A stretch of 64,000 nt of DNA. Source: Cardiocondyla obscurior (taxonomy: Eukaryota; Arthropoda; Insecta; Hymenoptera; Formicidae). Under the pieces are notes generated by a model. The model saw only the letters and a program-made list of their open reading frames with translations. It searched no databases and was not told where the DNA came from. This document shows positions 38,401 through 52,001 of the stretch, piece after piece (position 1 is the stretch's first letter; every line of letters begins with the position of its first letter). Location: positions 4,402,001 through 4,466,000 of the forward strand of contig NC_091867.1 in NCBI RefSeq assembly GCF_019399895.1, given 5' to 3'. The translations under genes and the position numbers were made by a program.

Positions 38401-41400
38401 TCCCCTCCCCGATTACATTACATCAAGTGAATGCTATCTCGGTCCTCTTTTGTCTTTTTATTGATCCCTCGTCATGGGTGCCATATATCTGACTCGCCGC
38501 CGCGTATGACTTTGCCAGCGTGGCTCCATAGAGCGCGGCCGGAAATTGGCGACGGTGAAATACAACGTGCACCTTCGGCAAACTCGGTTCTCGCTTTGAA
38601 AGAGCTATTAAGTCAAGGGTGCGTGACGGTGGTGGTTTCGCCCTTCTATGGACAGCTATCGATAGCCCGGTCGTGATAGGGAACCCGTGTCGACCGCAGC
38701 TTACAATAGCGGCGACTTTTGATTGCGATTATCTTTTAATTAAAATTTCAAGGTTGTTGGCCATTTGCCTTGCTCATCTCGCGTAATTCTATATACTCAA
38801 AATTTAAGCTGCTGAAAGATTTTTTTAAGAATTTAAAGTGCACTTTTGACGAATGAACTCAAAGGCTAAGCCGAGAATCGTTTGTCGAAACTCTCAATCA
38901 AAAACAGATAAAAATATCCTGAGGTTTACTTTGATAAAAAGTCGACATTTCCGTAAAGTAAAATACACCGTTAAAAATTGTAAAAGTACTTTGCTAACGG
39001 ATGGATGTAAGAGAAACGTTTCCAGAGGGAAAAATAATGTTACGTAATTAAAAAAAAAAAAGAAAAAAAATGATGCGATGGTTGAGCTGGTTTCTTTTGT
39101 ATGTACATAGATTTATACGGAACGCAACCATTTTCTTCATAAAATTTAGGTACTTTTCAACAATGTACGAAATGCTGCGTACTGCGTAATGCGTATTCTG
39201 CGACCGACAAAGACCAGTGGCTCTTTTCTTTGCTTTCTTTTACGTAAATATTTGTATCCTGCCACTGCGGCGAAAAAGTTATTTCTGAACGGTTGGTAGA
39301 TTGCATAAATATGGAATTTATCGCGCAAGATTTTATCACGGAACTGGCATTGATATATAGAATAACGGCGTTGAGAAAAATTGCTTAGGGAAAAACTTGA
39401 AAGTACATTTCAGCGTCGCTGACAGCGAGCCACTATGGTAAGTGGATCGCGAGGAAGAAGTGCGTCGTATATACTGCACATTGTTCAATCGAAACCGTAA
39501 AAAAGTGGTACGACGTATTGAACTATAAAAGACCAATTTATGATACCCGCATCCGAAAGGCACCGATTTACAAATTGCATTAAGCACGAATATCGCGACT
39601 AATAACGTACAACTTTTACAACTGAACTTGTATAAAATATTTTTTGGCAAACGGTGGAACGATATTACATTCCGCAAACTTGTAGAAGGTCATTTCAGGA
39701 ACGGTTGACATACTTTTACCGACGAGCCGATTAAGCGATTCCCGGCTACCCGAGCGAAGTTACAGTGACGTTTTCCCGTACTCGAAGCTTAAGACTTTCG
39801 TGGAATTTTCGAACCTCGGCCTGCTGGGGTTCTTGTCGATTTTCTCAATTTCCATTTACTCCCGGTTTTCTTCCTTCTTTTTTTCCACCCTTTTTTTTTC
39901 TCACTTCGGCCCTCTCGAGCACGCGACGCGCTCGTCCACGAAATTCAAGCGCAAATCGGTCGTCCTCGACGCGGTTGAAGATGTCGTAAAGGAAGCGCTG
40001 CATATTTATCGTGCCTCGCCAACCTCTCCTGTCGATTCCTAAACTTTAAAGCCGATAGCCCGATCCATCCGAAATGAATTATACGAAGAACGCATTTATT
40101 TCATTTGCCAATTTTTTTTTCTTTTTTTTTTAACAATTTTAAACTATTTTTTTCTTACTAAAAATTTTTATTTATTTATTATTTCTTTTTTTTTTTTGCA
40201 TAATTTAATATTTAATATTCGCTAAAAGATATAAAAGTGACATTTTCGTATGTTGCGAGCGTTGGAAATCGTTGTAAAGAAACGTTTCGTGCTTACTCAC
40301 GTTTTATTTTATTTGGTCAACGCAAACGGGATCAAGATGCTCTTCAAGAACTACCATTGTGCTTTTGCAATGTGGGCATCGCGCGGACAGGCGTACAAAA
40401 AGAAAGCGTGAAGATAAAAGTGTAAAGTTGAAGGAGAGGTTGCAAAGCCTTTGATCTAACCGCATTCGTTTTGCAGTAATGTTGCAGCGGCAGGATCAAC
40501 TACCATTTTTCTCGTGGCCTCGATAATTTTTATTATCTCTTACGTCACTAAGCACGTGAGAATTGTGAAAAAAAAAACGAGCTAACATTCACAACATACA
40601 GTCGCAAAAATACGTTATAAAAGAAGGGAAACTATATATTAGCTGCAAAAAAACCACTTAACAAATAATGAGCTTACGAGCAATTAAAATTTTTTTTATT
40701 ACCAATAAATCATTAATCTTGAAAAAAGAAAAATATGCCAGCGACGGAAAATCTTGGAGCAAGCATTTTTCTACAGATTTATTTTAATCAGCGCGATATT
40801 TATTCGAAGTTATTATTAAGGACATTTAATTAATTAATAAATTAAATAATTTATCATATAATGGACATAAAGCTTTTAAGAGATAGTAACGTGTAGTGTA
40901 CGAAGCGAGCAATTTTTTTTTTCCCCAGTGCGAGATTAAATGTGACGAAAGATTACCGTGAGCCTCGAGACAGGCTCATTTAAAAATTAAACAAAATAGA
41001 TTTAATTCGGGTTTCATGTTAAAAACAAAAATTTGTTTCATTAAGAATCGTCACCGTGTACAACGCCCGCGTTTGTATTAAATTCCGTTCATTCCTACAG
41101 CCGCGTAATAGCTTTTATGTGCGGAATTATAAGTTCACATTTAAACGTTCTCACTCCGTATTCATATTTCATTAAGAAAGGCACGCACAGCGCGATGAAC
41201 ATTCGGGTCGATTAACATCGTGATCTACATCTGCGGAATAATTATGAGTCTTATAACAAAGGTGAACAATTCAGTTAATTAAAGTCAATCTCTCGCTGTA
41301 GCGGAGAGCTGCCTCTCGTCGTCGATCACGTTGACATGAATTATTATTATAATAGCGATGAAGCAACAATGTATCTTTGAACCAACCGTCGATTGTTATA

Positions 41401-41408
41401 AAAAAAAA
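32472..41408. other. long non-coding stretch, no gene recognised
   Basis: CpG-rich patches at about 34.0-34.5 kb and 38.4-38.7 kb lie in AT-rich DNA, with T-rich tracts at about 35,781-35,813, 39,875-39,901 and 40,108-40,198. Frames up to 139 codons around 34.0-34.4 kb overlap on the same strand and are Arg-rich. No conserved protein motif was seen. The small frame at 38,431 is listed separately. Confidence 0.5.
38431..38676 (+). CDS. unassigned open frame, 81 codons (weak candidate)
   Basis: An ATG-started frame with a short hydrophobic N-terminal stretch after two basic-polar residues (LSRSSFVFLLI). The C-terminal half has a balanced composition (LALKELLSQGCVTVVVSPFY). The N-terminus could be a weak signal peptide, but no cleavage site is convincing. 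No family was recognised and no gene structure surrounds it. Confidence 0.12.
   Translation: MLSRSSFVFLLIPRHGCHISDSPPRMTLPAWLHRARPEIGDGEIQRAPSANSVLALKELLSQGCVTVVVSPFYGQLSIARS

Positions 41409-41474
<66 letters not shown>
41409..41474. repeat. (TA)n microsatellite
   Basis: About 32 AT units with a single G interruption (ATGTAT) near 41,423, preceded by a run of A. It is a simple repeat. Confidence 0.97.
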
Positions 41475-41476
<2 letters not shown>

Positions 41477-43901
41477 CGCGAGTCGCGTTTGTTTTATCTG
41501 TCTTACAATTAAACTATAATTCCAATTAATTTTTCATCGTAACGCATCTCTGCGATATTTTCCAAACGCTCTAGGTAAAATTCCAATACTTGTAATTTCG
41601 CAATGAAATAATTAACGTAACGTACATACATGTTTTTGCAAATGATATTTGATATTTTCAATTTCCGTTAACAAATATATTATATTTGTCATTACACAAA
41701 ACTGTTTTTTGCCTCATTTTATATTTATGCAAATAGGTAACGGTGCTTGATAAAGTTCATGTTAACATGTTAACACTGTCAGTTCCGGTCGAATATTTTA
41801 AATGTCCTGTTTCCCATTATCGACTTCGCCAACGTACGATTTCATATGCATATGTGACCGTTTCCACGTAACGATATATGTTTAATTTCGTGATATATTT
41901 TTAGCTGACTACAACCCACGTGTATGCAGGAGCATCGCACGTAGCTATTCATCTACTTTCAATAAAATCACTGCATCCATTTCCCTGATATCAGCGTTAT
42001 TTGCTCGGTATTTATTTAATTTTAGCTCTATATTCCTATTCTATGCATATATAAATGCATTTCGCCGTATTTAATCAGAAGAGAATCTCGAACTGGTAAC
42101 CGTGTATATGGCAGAAAAACTCCATTTATTAATTCGTTATTTCGCGTTTAATTTTGCATTACGAAATAAAAGGCGGAACAATAAAGGATCGGGTGATACT
42201 GTCGATAGCCTGGCTTAATGAAATGTCCATGTTTAACGTATGTATTGTCAGTAGTGCACGTATCGACGTAACGTTCACTTTGTGAAATTTTTCCTCTGTG
42301 AGATTTTCACCAAGTGTATTTTTTCATTGTCTGTAATTCCGCGAGTTCTAACCTGCCTTTTGCCTGCCACGTTCGTCGCTGCGTGTCCCGGGAAATAACT
42401 CTCGATGTAATTCTTTGAAAATATTATAGTGTAGTTTCATGCACGCCGGTTAAAAATATACATAGAATTAAATTTTTTCGTATACAAGTGTACTAAAAAA
42501 AAAAAAAAAAAAACTATGCACAGGTTTGACGAGTTTTTCTTCGGATAATCGACGGATGAATAAAAGATAAAAAAGTAACCGCGTCTTCAGCATGACATTT
42601 TTTTGAAATGCAAATCATCCCTTTCCTCAATTACATCATTAGCATTTGCTATCAGCGCGTTACACTTTATTTACAAATCTTTCTATAATTAGAAAAGAAT
42701 TATTCAAGCGGAATAATTGGTTTTAATTACTGATTTGTTACGTGCAAGGATTAGAAGAATATTAATCAGATATAGTTTTATAGGTACATTGCTGAAAGGA
42801 TTAAGTTATAAAAAAGGAAAGATATGCTTTCGCATATAGACACTTCATTTAACTTCGTTAAAATACTTGTACACGTGCCTAAGGATTGCGCTTTAGCAGC
42901 GTTATCATGAATATTCTGCGTTCATTTTCTCTAGGTTTAATTTCCACTTGTATTTTACTTGAACGAAGAGCGAGCAAGTGTGAAGGATACTGGTTTACGT
43001 ATCAAAATAACATTCAAGAAATTTATATGCCATTGGTTTGTTTTACAAAATGAAAATAAAAGAATTTATATACAAAAATTACATTTATTAATGCTTTATT
43101 GTTTTTTTTTCTTTTATTTATTTCTATTCATTAATTACTTATTAACTCATATTATATTCTCCAAAAGAATAAAAAGCTGTGATTTGTTTGATAAATAATT
43201 TTTCCATTTTTCAATGAATATTTATTGTATTAAAATTGTTTTATTTTGTATATATAGTAACCGTGATTAAGTATATTATTTCCTTTTCATATTATAAAAA
43301 ATTTCGCGTGTAACAGGATTGCTAATATCGAGTTGTTGCTTTAACCATTAACTTCCTTTATAGACGCTGTATCGCCTCATGTACGTAGGTAAGCGTAACG
43401 TCGGTAGACACTTACTTTTTAATGAGATCAGTAATATCCTAACAGCTTTGTTCCGGAGTTTCGCATACACCAGCGAAATAACCCACCACATCTATTCACG
43501 TCTCTCCTTTATCGTTGCGAAGGATAGACATAACAGCCTACAAGGTATAAGGCTTGAAGTTAAAATCCCCGCGAAACATATAACTCGTACGCGCATATTT
43601 ATTTTAAATTATTTAAAATGTAAATAAAGTATTAAAATGTAAAATTATTTATAACAATTGCTCAAAACAATAATTTATAACGCATTATTTTCGTTCTATA
43701 AATGTTATATTTTATTTTTGTTTGTAGTTTTAAAGCATTCGTATTCGAGTTTTATTCATTCGCCAAATTATATTTTATTTGTATTATTATATCGATTAAT
43801 CGAGTCCGTCGCGTGTTATCGCAGAGACCGCCTGCGGCGAACTTGTTAACTGGTCGCGGTAATTAAAGCCGAGTGATTTTATGATAACCCGTAGCTCTCT
43901 C

Positions 43902-43907
<6 letters not shown>
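41475..43907. other. non-coding AT-rich stretch
   Basis: No gene recognised. It holds an A run at 42,495-42,513 and short AT-rich frames of 82 codons or fewer. Confidence 0.5.

Positions 43908-43982
<75 letters not shown>
43908..43982. repeat. (TC)n microsatellite
   Basis: A CT/TC run of about 37 units, the complement of the GA repeat type at 261-330. The Leu-Ser repeat frame crossing it is translated microsatellite and is not a gene. Confidence 0.97.
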
Positions 43983-43985
<3 letters not shown>

Positions 43986-46900
43986 TTCTCTCTTTCCCCA
44001 ACGAAGAACGAGGCTTTCGCGCTGTTTGAGATACTTGACTCGAAGCTACCTCTTCTTTCTATCGCGATACTACCATTACTATAGCATTTTATCTGGCTTC
44101 CACTTCTACTTCTTCCCGCACACGCTTCATTCACTTTCCTTCTACTACTACCCGTCAGCGTCACTAACTCATTTAAAACTCCGGGGACAGGCCTTTAATT
44201 AAAAAAGTTTACGCTTCTTATTGGCTAGTCCCTGCGTCACATCGAGGTCTAATTGAAAATTACTTAGCGAATAGGTAATTCCATGAATAATTTTACGTCG
44301 CTGCGTGCAGAAGTGCATATAATCACATTTGATGTCTACGGTAATTTAATATATTATGTAAGAATAATCTGATATGTTTGCGAATTTACAAACACTCGGC
44401 AAGGGTTGCTTAATGTACCAGAAATTTTAATCGTTATCTAAATAATTTTGACGATTTGCATGATATACGCGCGAGAAGGTATAGTATTACCCTTTGACAT
44501 AATTTCTGCATGGCGCCCTTACCCTCTGAGGAAATATACTATTCGCGTAAGCGTTAAAGCGGAAACGATCGCTGCGCCTGTGTTGTGTTGCTGAAATAAA
44601 TTGTACATTTACCCTTTTCTTCGTCTGCCCGAAGATGAAGTATATCACACACGTATATGGCAGAGGGAAATAAAATTACGTTGCTTCTTTTCTCGGCAAA
44701 ATTAAATTACTACCTAGCCATTAACGCGAGTAGAATTTCATTACATCTTGCTTTTCAAAAAGACGGGGAAGTTACAACGATTGTGTTCTTCGCGGGATTG
44801 TTTCTTGTTCTCTTTTTATGTATATATATATTTTTTTTTTTTTTTTTTTTACGTGATTACACAACATATGACAACCACGCACGTCTACGACGTGTGGAAT
44901 GAAATATTAACGAGAGCAAAGTATTTTCCTTGTTACCTTGGTGCAATCAATGCGGCACATGTCACACTAAAAGAATGAAGAATTAAATACCCATCCGTTT
45001 AATATGATGAAACTCCTTCTAATAAGTTTCTACCTTTGACCATTGGGCAGAAACTTTAAACGTCGTCGGAATTAATTGTGCCGCATTAAGAATGATTGCT
45101 CTCACTTTGTTCGCGTGTCGTTCGTCGAATAAAAATGGCACGAAAAGCGATACCGGGCAGCATTGACCGCGTATTTCTCGCGCACGCGAAATGCTTGAAT
45201 TTAATTCATTCCTTGAGAGGCACTTTCAAACCTCCCCCCTCCCCCCTCCGTCGATTTTTGCTCCCTGTCTTTCTCCATGAATACCTCGATTAATCGCGCG
45301 GAATTAAAAGCATACAAAGAAGAGAGGAATGTTAGGGAAAAAATGTAATTCAATTAATCTTGCACTGCACTGGCTTTCGACGATGATAATTGCTCGAAAA
45401 ACGTGAGTTTTTACAGAAAGCTGATAAAGCTTCTCTGCAATACTGTACGCCATTTCGAGATATTTTATTCACGGAATTATAATTCCCCCTTTGAAGCTAA
45501 TGAATTCTTGCCTAGAATATTTTATTCGTTATTATTATTATTACGTAAAAAGGAGAGTAATATTGAAATCTGAAAAATATTACGCGCAGTTACATGTTAT
45601 ATTAATATTAGTGGTATGCAAAATATCAGATAGTTTACATTTTCATAGCTACTTTTTTTTTCAAATATTTAATATTAATTATTAATTACATGAGGTAAAA
45701 AATTCGTAAAAATTCCAACGCGTTTATTTTAATGTAAAAATATTATATTATCCGAAATTTTCGATGTAATGGAGGACAACTTTCCCCACCGTTGTGAACC
45801 GGCGCAATCATGGTAGAAACAGAGAAAGGAAATACATATATGTGCTTTTACGAATCCGGAAATTTTCGCTGTGGCGCACTGAGTAACGTTTGCAGTGTGA
45901 TGAAAATGGCACCTTTAACCGTACGCGTATGCCGTACTTAAATAGTGTTGTCAATTTAGCAACGAATGTAAGCTACACATAGGTAAATTTCTCTGATTTT
46001 AGCGCAGCTACGGGATCGTTATCTCAAAGTGCTCAAAGTGTGGCAAATTGAGTTTGCTGCATGATAATTAATGCCAAATGCGCACGAGATTTAACGGTTG
46101 TAATATCGGTTTATTAAAGTTATTGCCATAAATTTATATTAGCCACGAATTAATTCGCCCTGCCTCGAACCTGCACTTAAAATGTTGATGGTATGGTCCA
46201 ACATTGACGAGCGAAATTCGAATCAAACATTTTTTCGTTGACCCACCCAAATTAAAAAAAAAATTTTTTATCTAAATATTTGGTTAGCACATCGCAAAGA
46301 ATTTATATTTGCGAATTAATTTTCTTATTTAAGTAATAATCCTTACTTAATTTGCAATATTGTAAATCTTGATAATGAATATTATCTATTTAAAGATTTT
46401 TATAATTTTGAATAGTTAATTTTAATAAATTACATTTACTTTAACCAATAAATTTAATATTCATCTTTTACGGAGGAAAACATACCGCATGACAGAAATG
46501 TTACTACTACTAGTTACAATTTACGGCATTTAATGAATTGAGAATGAAATACGAAACCTGGAAAAGGAATACGATTGTAGGTTTTAAACGAGACCTCGGC
46601 CTGGTGCTTGAAAACTCAGAAATTCCTCTCGGAGCGAGACCCGGGATTTCTGCGAAATTAAACAGGTGGTTTCACGGGTTTCTCGCTCGTTCTAATGTGT
46701 TGACTACCACAGTACAGAATAATTAACTAGAATTACATCTAAACTGTGATTTACAAATCCACGCGTACGCATGTTTACACGCAAAATCTACATCTCAATT
46801 TTGCTCGCCCATTTCGAAGGTAATAAATATATAAAAGAAAACAGTCCATCCGCGGTATTTGCGGAGGAATTCATTACCGCCGGATTGAAGTAAAAAATAA

Positions 46901-48246
46901 TTTGAAACTCACCGATACCGCGCAACAGGAGTCGTGATTACGCCGCTCCGAAAAATCGCGGAACGTCCAAATACGATATCCAAAATCACCAGAATCGGAT
47001 CCACGAAATAATTGAAAATTTCAAAACATAGTTCACTACCTCCCAAGCCAGTTTGTACGTTCATATTTTGCGCAACACTCGCGAAAACGTGATTAATTGC
47101 GATCACCCGCGTGCTAATTATCAAATACTATAACCGCGCGGTACTTTGTACGGTACTCCCCGACATTAAACGCATGCCATTCCGCGAAAGGCACGAAATA
47201 TTATTAATATTAATAAACGGTCGACATATTACGGTTTTCCACTCGTTGAAATTATCCAATTCGCGAAATGAAATTGTCATCTTGACATATTTGCGCTAAT
47301 CGTAAATTAAGCACGCGGCTTGATAAATTATTTGCTGCTCGGCCGGCGACGAGTGATAATTGACGAAAAAGAACGTTCTCCTTCGTGTTACGAGCGCGAC
47401 GGCACACGGAACGATACACGTCGCACGTATTGTTCGCTCGAGCACTGACAGACTGTATGGTAGCTTGCCGCCCGCGCACATTATATTATATCGCGGTGCC
47501 GTATGACATAAAAAAAGAAAAAAAAAAACAAACAATGAAGACGGAGTTTCGTAGGCCGAGACACTCGCTCCAGCTGAAATATTTGATCCCATGTATTTTA
47601 ACCGGAAATCACTCCTAGCGCATTCTACTTCTTGCATTTCGCATTAATTTCGTAGTGCGATATTATTACTACGCTTCGTTTCGTTCGTTAAGATCTACCG
47701 CTGATAATCAGCTTGTCGATAATCGGGAGGCAAAAGTCGCTAATAAAAATGACAGACTTATGAATATTAAAGTGCCGACGGGCACTAATTAATGATGCAG
47801 GTAACGCAGATAATGATATTACAAAATATTTGCGCCAATCTGATTGGTGAAAACCAATCAAAAAGCGATTAAACTGATAACCGATTGAATTAGTCACGGG
47901 TATGCGTCGGATATTACGGCATGCCAACCCCCCGCCGACTACTTTCATCTGATTACGACATGCTTAATCGTCGGTGTATTTTGCCGTAAAAAATTACCAT
48001 TTACCTCGATAAGTGAATATTAAAAGTTTCACAGTCAATTTAAGACATTAGCTCCGCGAGCGGAGATCGCCCCGACCTAAATATCACCGATAAATTTCTC
48101 TCTTCAACACGTATTTCCTGCTCCTCGCCATTTTCCGGCCCGTCTCTCATTACGCCACCCTGTCAAGCCCACCAGGCAGTAATAAATTGCCCGATACGAG
48201 GCGAGCTTAATACGTATTGACCAGGCTATCTTCTCGCGAACGATAG
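43983..48246. other. non-coding stretch
   Basis: No gene recognised. A T run lies at 44,831-44,850. A minus-strand frame at 46,913-47,064 ends on a good splice donor and is discussed as an observation. Other frames are short or begin without ATG. Confidence 0.45.
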
Positions 48247-48800
48247 GTATCCCCGACTTTATTCGTTTCTGCTCTCGCTCGACGCGCTTGTCGAAATGCT
48301 AAAGGTCGTGTCATCGCAGCTGGCGTACCGATTCTTGCCCCCCGGCCCGTCCTGCCGCGCGTAAAAGGAGTAAACGTTTCGGGAACCGTTAAATGGTTTG
48401 ACCCAATGCAATCGCCCAGGTTGGCAAGTTAACCGACTCTACTAAACTTACTTGTCCACCAGCGGCCCCGGTGCCTATCGCCTTGGGGGACATACGCTGG
48501 ACAAACTTGTCGGGATTGAAAGTTAAGGATGGTTACGGCAAAGTATAGCTGTTACCTTCCATCTTACACGGTGGTTGCACTGTAAGTGGAAGATCTGGCC
48601 GTTTCAGTGAACACTGAGCAGTTTTATAAGTTGGAGAACGAGAATTTACGGAGATTTGCCGAGGATTATACGGTGAATCCTCGAATGACTTTATCAACTT
48701 TTTCAAACGTGACTCCAGAGATCCGAGCGAAAGGAGAAAGACAATGGTGTCCTTTTCATATTTCTAATATCTTTTTTTTTATAATTTATAATGTTTCTTA
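48247..48800 (+). pseudogene. protein-like but broken coding relic, family unknown
   Basis: Three plus-strand frames are open one after another: 48,247-48,429, then 48,402-48,545, then 48,520-48,800 with one TAA at 48,583. The last part has a composition unlike the Arg-rich chance frames elsewhere: acidic, with few CpG codons, for example TEQFYKLENENLRRF and later KGERQWCPF. The middle part includes KLTCPPAAP and GDIRW. Shifting frames with an internal stop are what a decayed gene or an old inserted coding fragment would leave. It ends in a T run near 48,770. I do not recognise the family; a chance arrangement is possible. No intact product can be made from it. Confidence 0.3.
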
Positions 48801-51800
48801 ATAGCTGAATATTTTTAATACTTTTCGGGGTTTATTTCTTATTTATTGTGCGCAAATATCACGATAACAACGTATATATGTATATACTACATTTGAGACG
48901 AACACATATGGAATTCATATCAGTTTTTGTCGCATATTGTTATATCAAATTTTCATAAAGTTATAACGCTTTAAAAATTCAGCGTACCTGTGCCGTTTAT
49001 AAAAGAAAACCGCCCGTATTTTTGTGTACTTAATGTGACAGGTGTGCTAAAAAGCAGGTGTGAAAACACGTGCAGTATCAAGCGCTTTGAACCACGGTAC
49101 GCCGAGAAACACTCGTATATACGCGCGTTGCTCGAATCCTAAATCAAGATTGCAGGTTATATTACCGTCAACGTTGCCAAACAAAAAGAAAAATCGTAAC
49201 GAGATAATTTACCCGAAAAATTAATAACAACTTTAAAGCGCAGTGTAAAATAATTTGAAATACTGAGATACTTTAAAACTTTAGCATTGTCATATTTTTA
49301 AAATTACATACAAAAATAACGATAGTTTGAATATGTATTCGATTTTATTGTCAAACAAAAGACTAATAAAAAACATTTTTTTGTAGTTTTGATAAAAATG
49401 TTTTTTAGCCAATTAAGTCATAAAAATATTATTTGAATAAACAATGCAATTTTGCATCATCACTAAAATATGCGCTTTTCTTTCTGCACAAAAAAATACA
49501 AGAATAAAATTTAAACAACATATTTTCTTTGGTATTGCAACGAATTGTTAGGGAAAAATTTTGTGATTATGTTTGCTAGTACCGAATTGCCTCGGCAGAA
49601 TGAAAGCAACGATGAGGAAAAAAAAAAACAAAAAAACAAAACGAGCAAAATGCAATCCCCCTACACGTGTACGCTTATACATGTCTTATCTTCAATATAA
49701 CGTACAATTCATTCCTTCTTTTGACACATAGATTGCTGAGATTCTCGCAATCCTCTTCCGGGCATTCGATTCACTTTCGTATGGCTCACTCACGATTCCT
49801 TTTAGGATCGTTTTAAGAAAAACGAAACCCTCAATAGATAGTAAGAAGTCATAAAGAGAAAGAAACTGGAATTGCTTTTATATATGTATATCTAAAGATA
49901 GTACTTCGCACGTGAAATAAGATAAAAAAATCTTTGCATTTTCAATATCTTTATACATATTTCTTTTTATAAAAAGAAAAAAAAATGAGAGTAGATAGAA
50001 ATTATTTTGGTCGATATATTCCATTTTTCAAATATTAATTATAATAATAAAATAAATAATTAATTAATTCGCAATCAATTTAATCGTTAAGTATTTTCGT
50101 TTTCTATTCCTTCTGTAAACTCGATTAAGTTTATCTTTCTTTCCTCTTAAAACTGCCTAGAATGATTTTTACAGAATAAAAGTCTTAGGAAGTAACACGC
50201 GATGTCAAGCCTTTATAGAATCCTTGTAATGCGATAAGTTGTGGAATCGCGTGAGGATCTCACATAACAGGTGGGTATGCCCGTTCACCTTAACGTTCCT
50301 TTTATGCGTTTCACGTGCCAAAGGATTGCAGGATTTCCCCCAGTGACACGAAAACCTTGATAAAGTTCTCGTTTTCTGTATCTTAAATTTCATCGTTCAC
50401 GTTACATATGTTTTATTTGCGCGTTAAAAACAATTTTTTTTTTTTAATAATTAAGTATGCAATATTATTCCGTGCTATTTGAGATTGCCGATTACTCGTT
50501 AATCATTAAATAATATTTCTGTTCCAGGTATGTATCGAGAAAAATGCAAGTATTAAGGCGTTCATTCTGTGTAGCATGTTGTGCGTGAGTAAATTGCGAA
50601 CTCGACGTCTTACCGAGGGTTCTACGGTACGTAGTCGTCTTATTTTATATCTACCTCTGCGATAATCTACACGAGGATCGCGTATTGTCCGAGCCCTTTT
50701 TTTTCTCTCATTTTACCTTTTACTTTTCTTATCTTCGTATTGTCTTGCGCCTTTCCGCTGCGCCTTTCATTCGACGTTCGGGCCTGATAACAAGCAGGAG
50801 CGACCGGAGAATATAATGAAAGAATATATACAAGCTCGGTCGCCATGATGTCTGGCGGAAAAAGCTGCACTGTCATATCCTCCGTGTAAGGATAAAAGGG
50901 ATCGCGTCTCTACTGATGATTTGTGTGCGTTTCTATCTCGGTAAAAGCCGAACGGAACATAATCTTCGCTTCAAAGAGCGCGCGGGCACCGTTCTAAACA
51001 ATGACTTTTCTTACACAACGCTTTATCGCTAGCGTGCACTTCGCAGTGCCGCTTCTCCGTTTCTTAAGTAAGACGTATCATGCGCGCAACAATCAATCGT
51101 ACTTCCGTCACAGGTAGCTTCGCCGTAACGAATGAGGAAGTTTAATGATGCCGCTATTACGTCAAGTGTCTTAATAACGTTTCGCGGAGACTACTCCCCG
51201 TCGTACTTCGTGCTAATTCTGTATCAAACTACCGGCGAGACTAAAGTTACCTCGACGCGATTACCTCCCAGGAACAAGGAAAAATACTCCCGGAGCAGTT
51301 CTTCCGTTATATTTCTCACGAGTTGGGAAGTACACGTTTCACGAAGTTTCGTCTTTTTATCGATAGAAGTTAACTTGTCGCGCGATTTTCATACACTTTA
51401 TTTTTATTTTACCATCGCAGTATACAATGTTCAAAGCCATTGTCGCGACTTTTAATTGCAACACCTCTCTACGTCGTACGCAAGAGGACATTTAACGTAA
51501 CGCGCGTTGTTGCGCAAAAATTAAATTTAATTAAAATGCTGATTAAGGGATTAAATATCTGTTTAACACAATTGGGTAATATCCTATCATAATATTCGAT
51601 AAACTGCATGGGAAAATTTTCATGAAACGATGAATGGAAATGATAACACCTGCCTATAACATATATCCCAGTTTTATATTTATCGGTTAAGCTATCAATC
51701 GCTAGCAATAAAATGGATTGATTGTATTTCGTGAATTTTTGAATTGGCAGCTAACGATCCTATTCTGGTAACTCTCTCTCCTTTCACTCCCGACGTAACT

Positions 51801-52001
51801 GCTGCTGTGAAAATATAGATACCTATCGTGTGTTAATATTAGAGAAGTGAAAAGCGATAGCTCCCCGCGAGGTTCCTCGACGGTGCGAATTTCAACTGTA
51901 ACACGTCAGAGATGTATCGCAGATAAAATAAAACAAAATAAAAAAAAAAATTAAAAATTAAAAATTTGAGGATCGTTATTTAATGCAACGGTTTTCTAAA
52001 T
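48801..52001. other. non-coding stretch
   Basis: AT-rich DNA, with A-rich tracts near 49,619-49,641, 49,976-49,985 and 51,932-51,965. No gene recognised. Frames of up to 107 codons near 51.1-51.5 kb show no motif. Confidence 0.5.

Noticed and set aside
43881..44084. Leu-Ser repeat open frame across the TC microsatellite (and similar frames at 125-543)
   Set aside because: These are direct translations of dinucleotide repeats.
48376..48399. Peptide VSGTVKWF, identical to the start of cold-shock (Y-box) domains
   Set aside because: The residues that follow (DPMQSPRLAS, then a stop) do not match the domain, and no other part of it was found nearby. Eight matching residues alone may be coincidence. 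A frameshift-aware protein search would settle it.
48453..48581. Exon-like segment on the minus strand (acceptor ACTTACAG, donor GGACAA|GTAAGT)
   Set aside because: All three frames contain early stops, and the opposite strand is more protein-like. Kept only as a note in case a minus-strand transcript is found.
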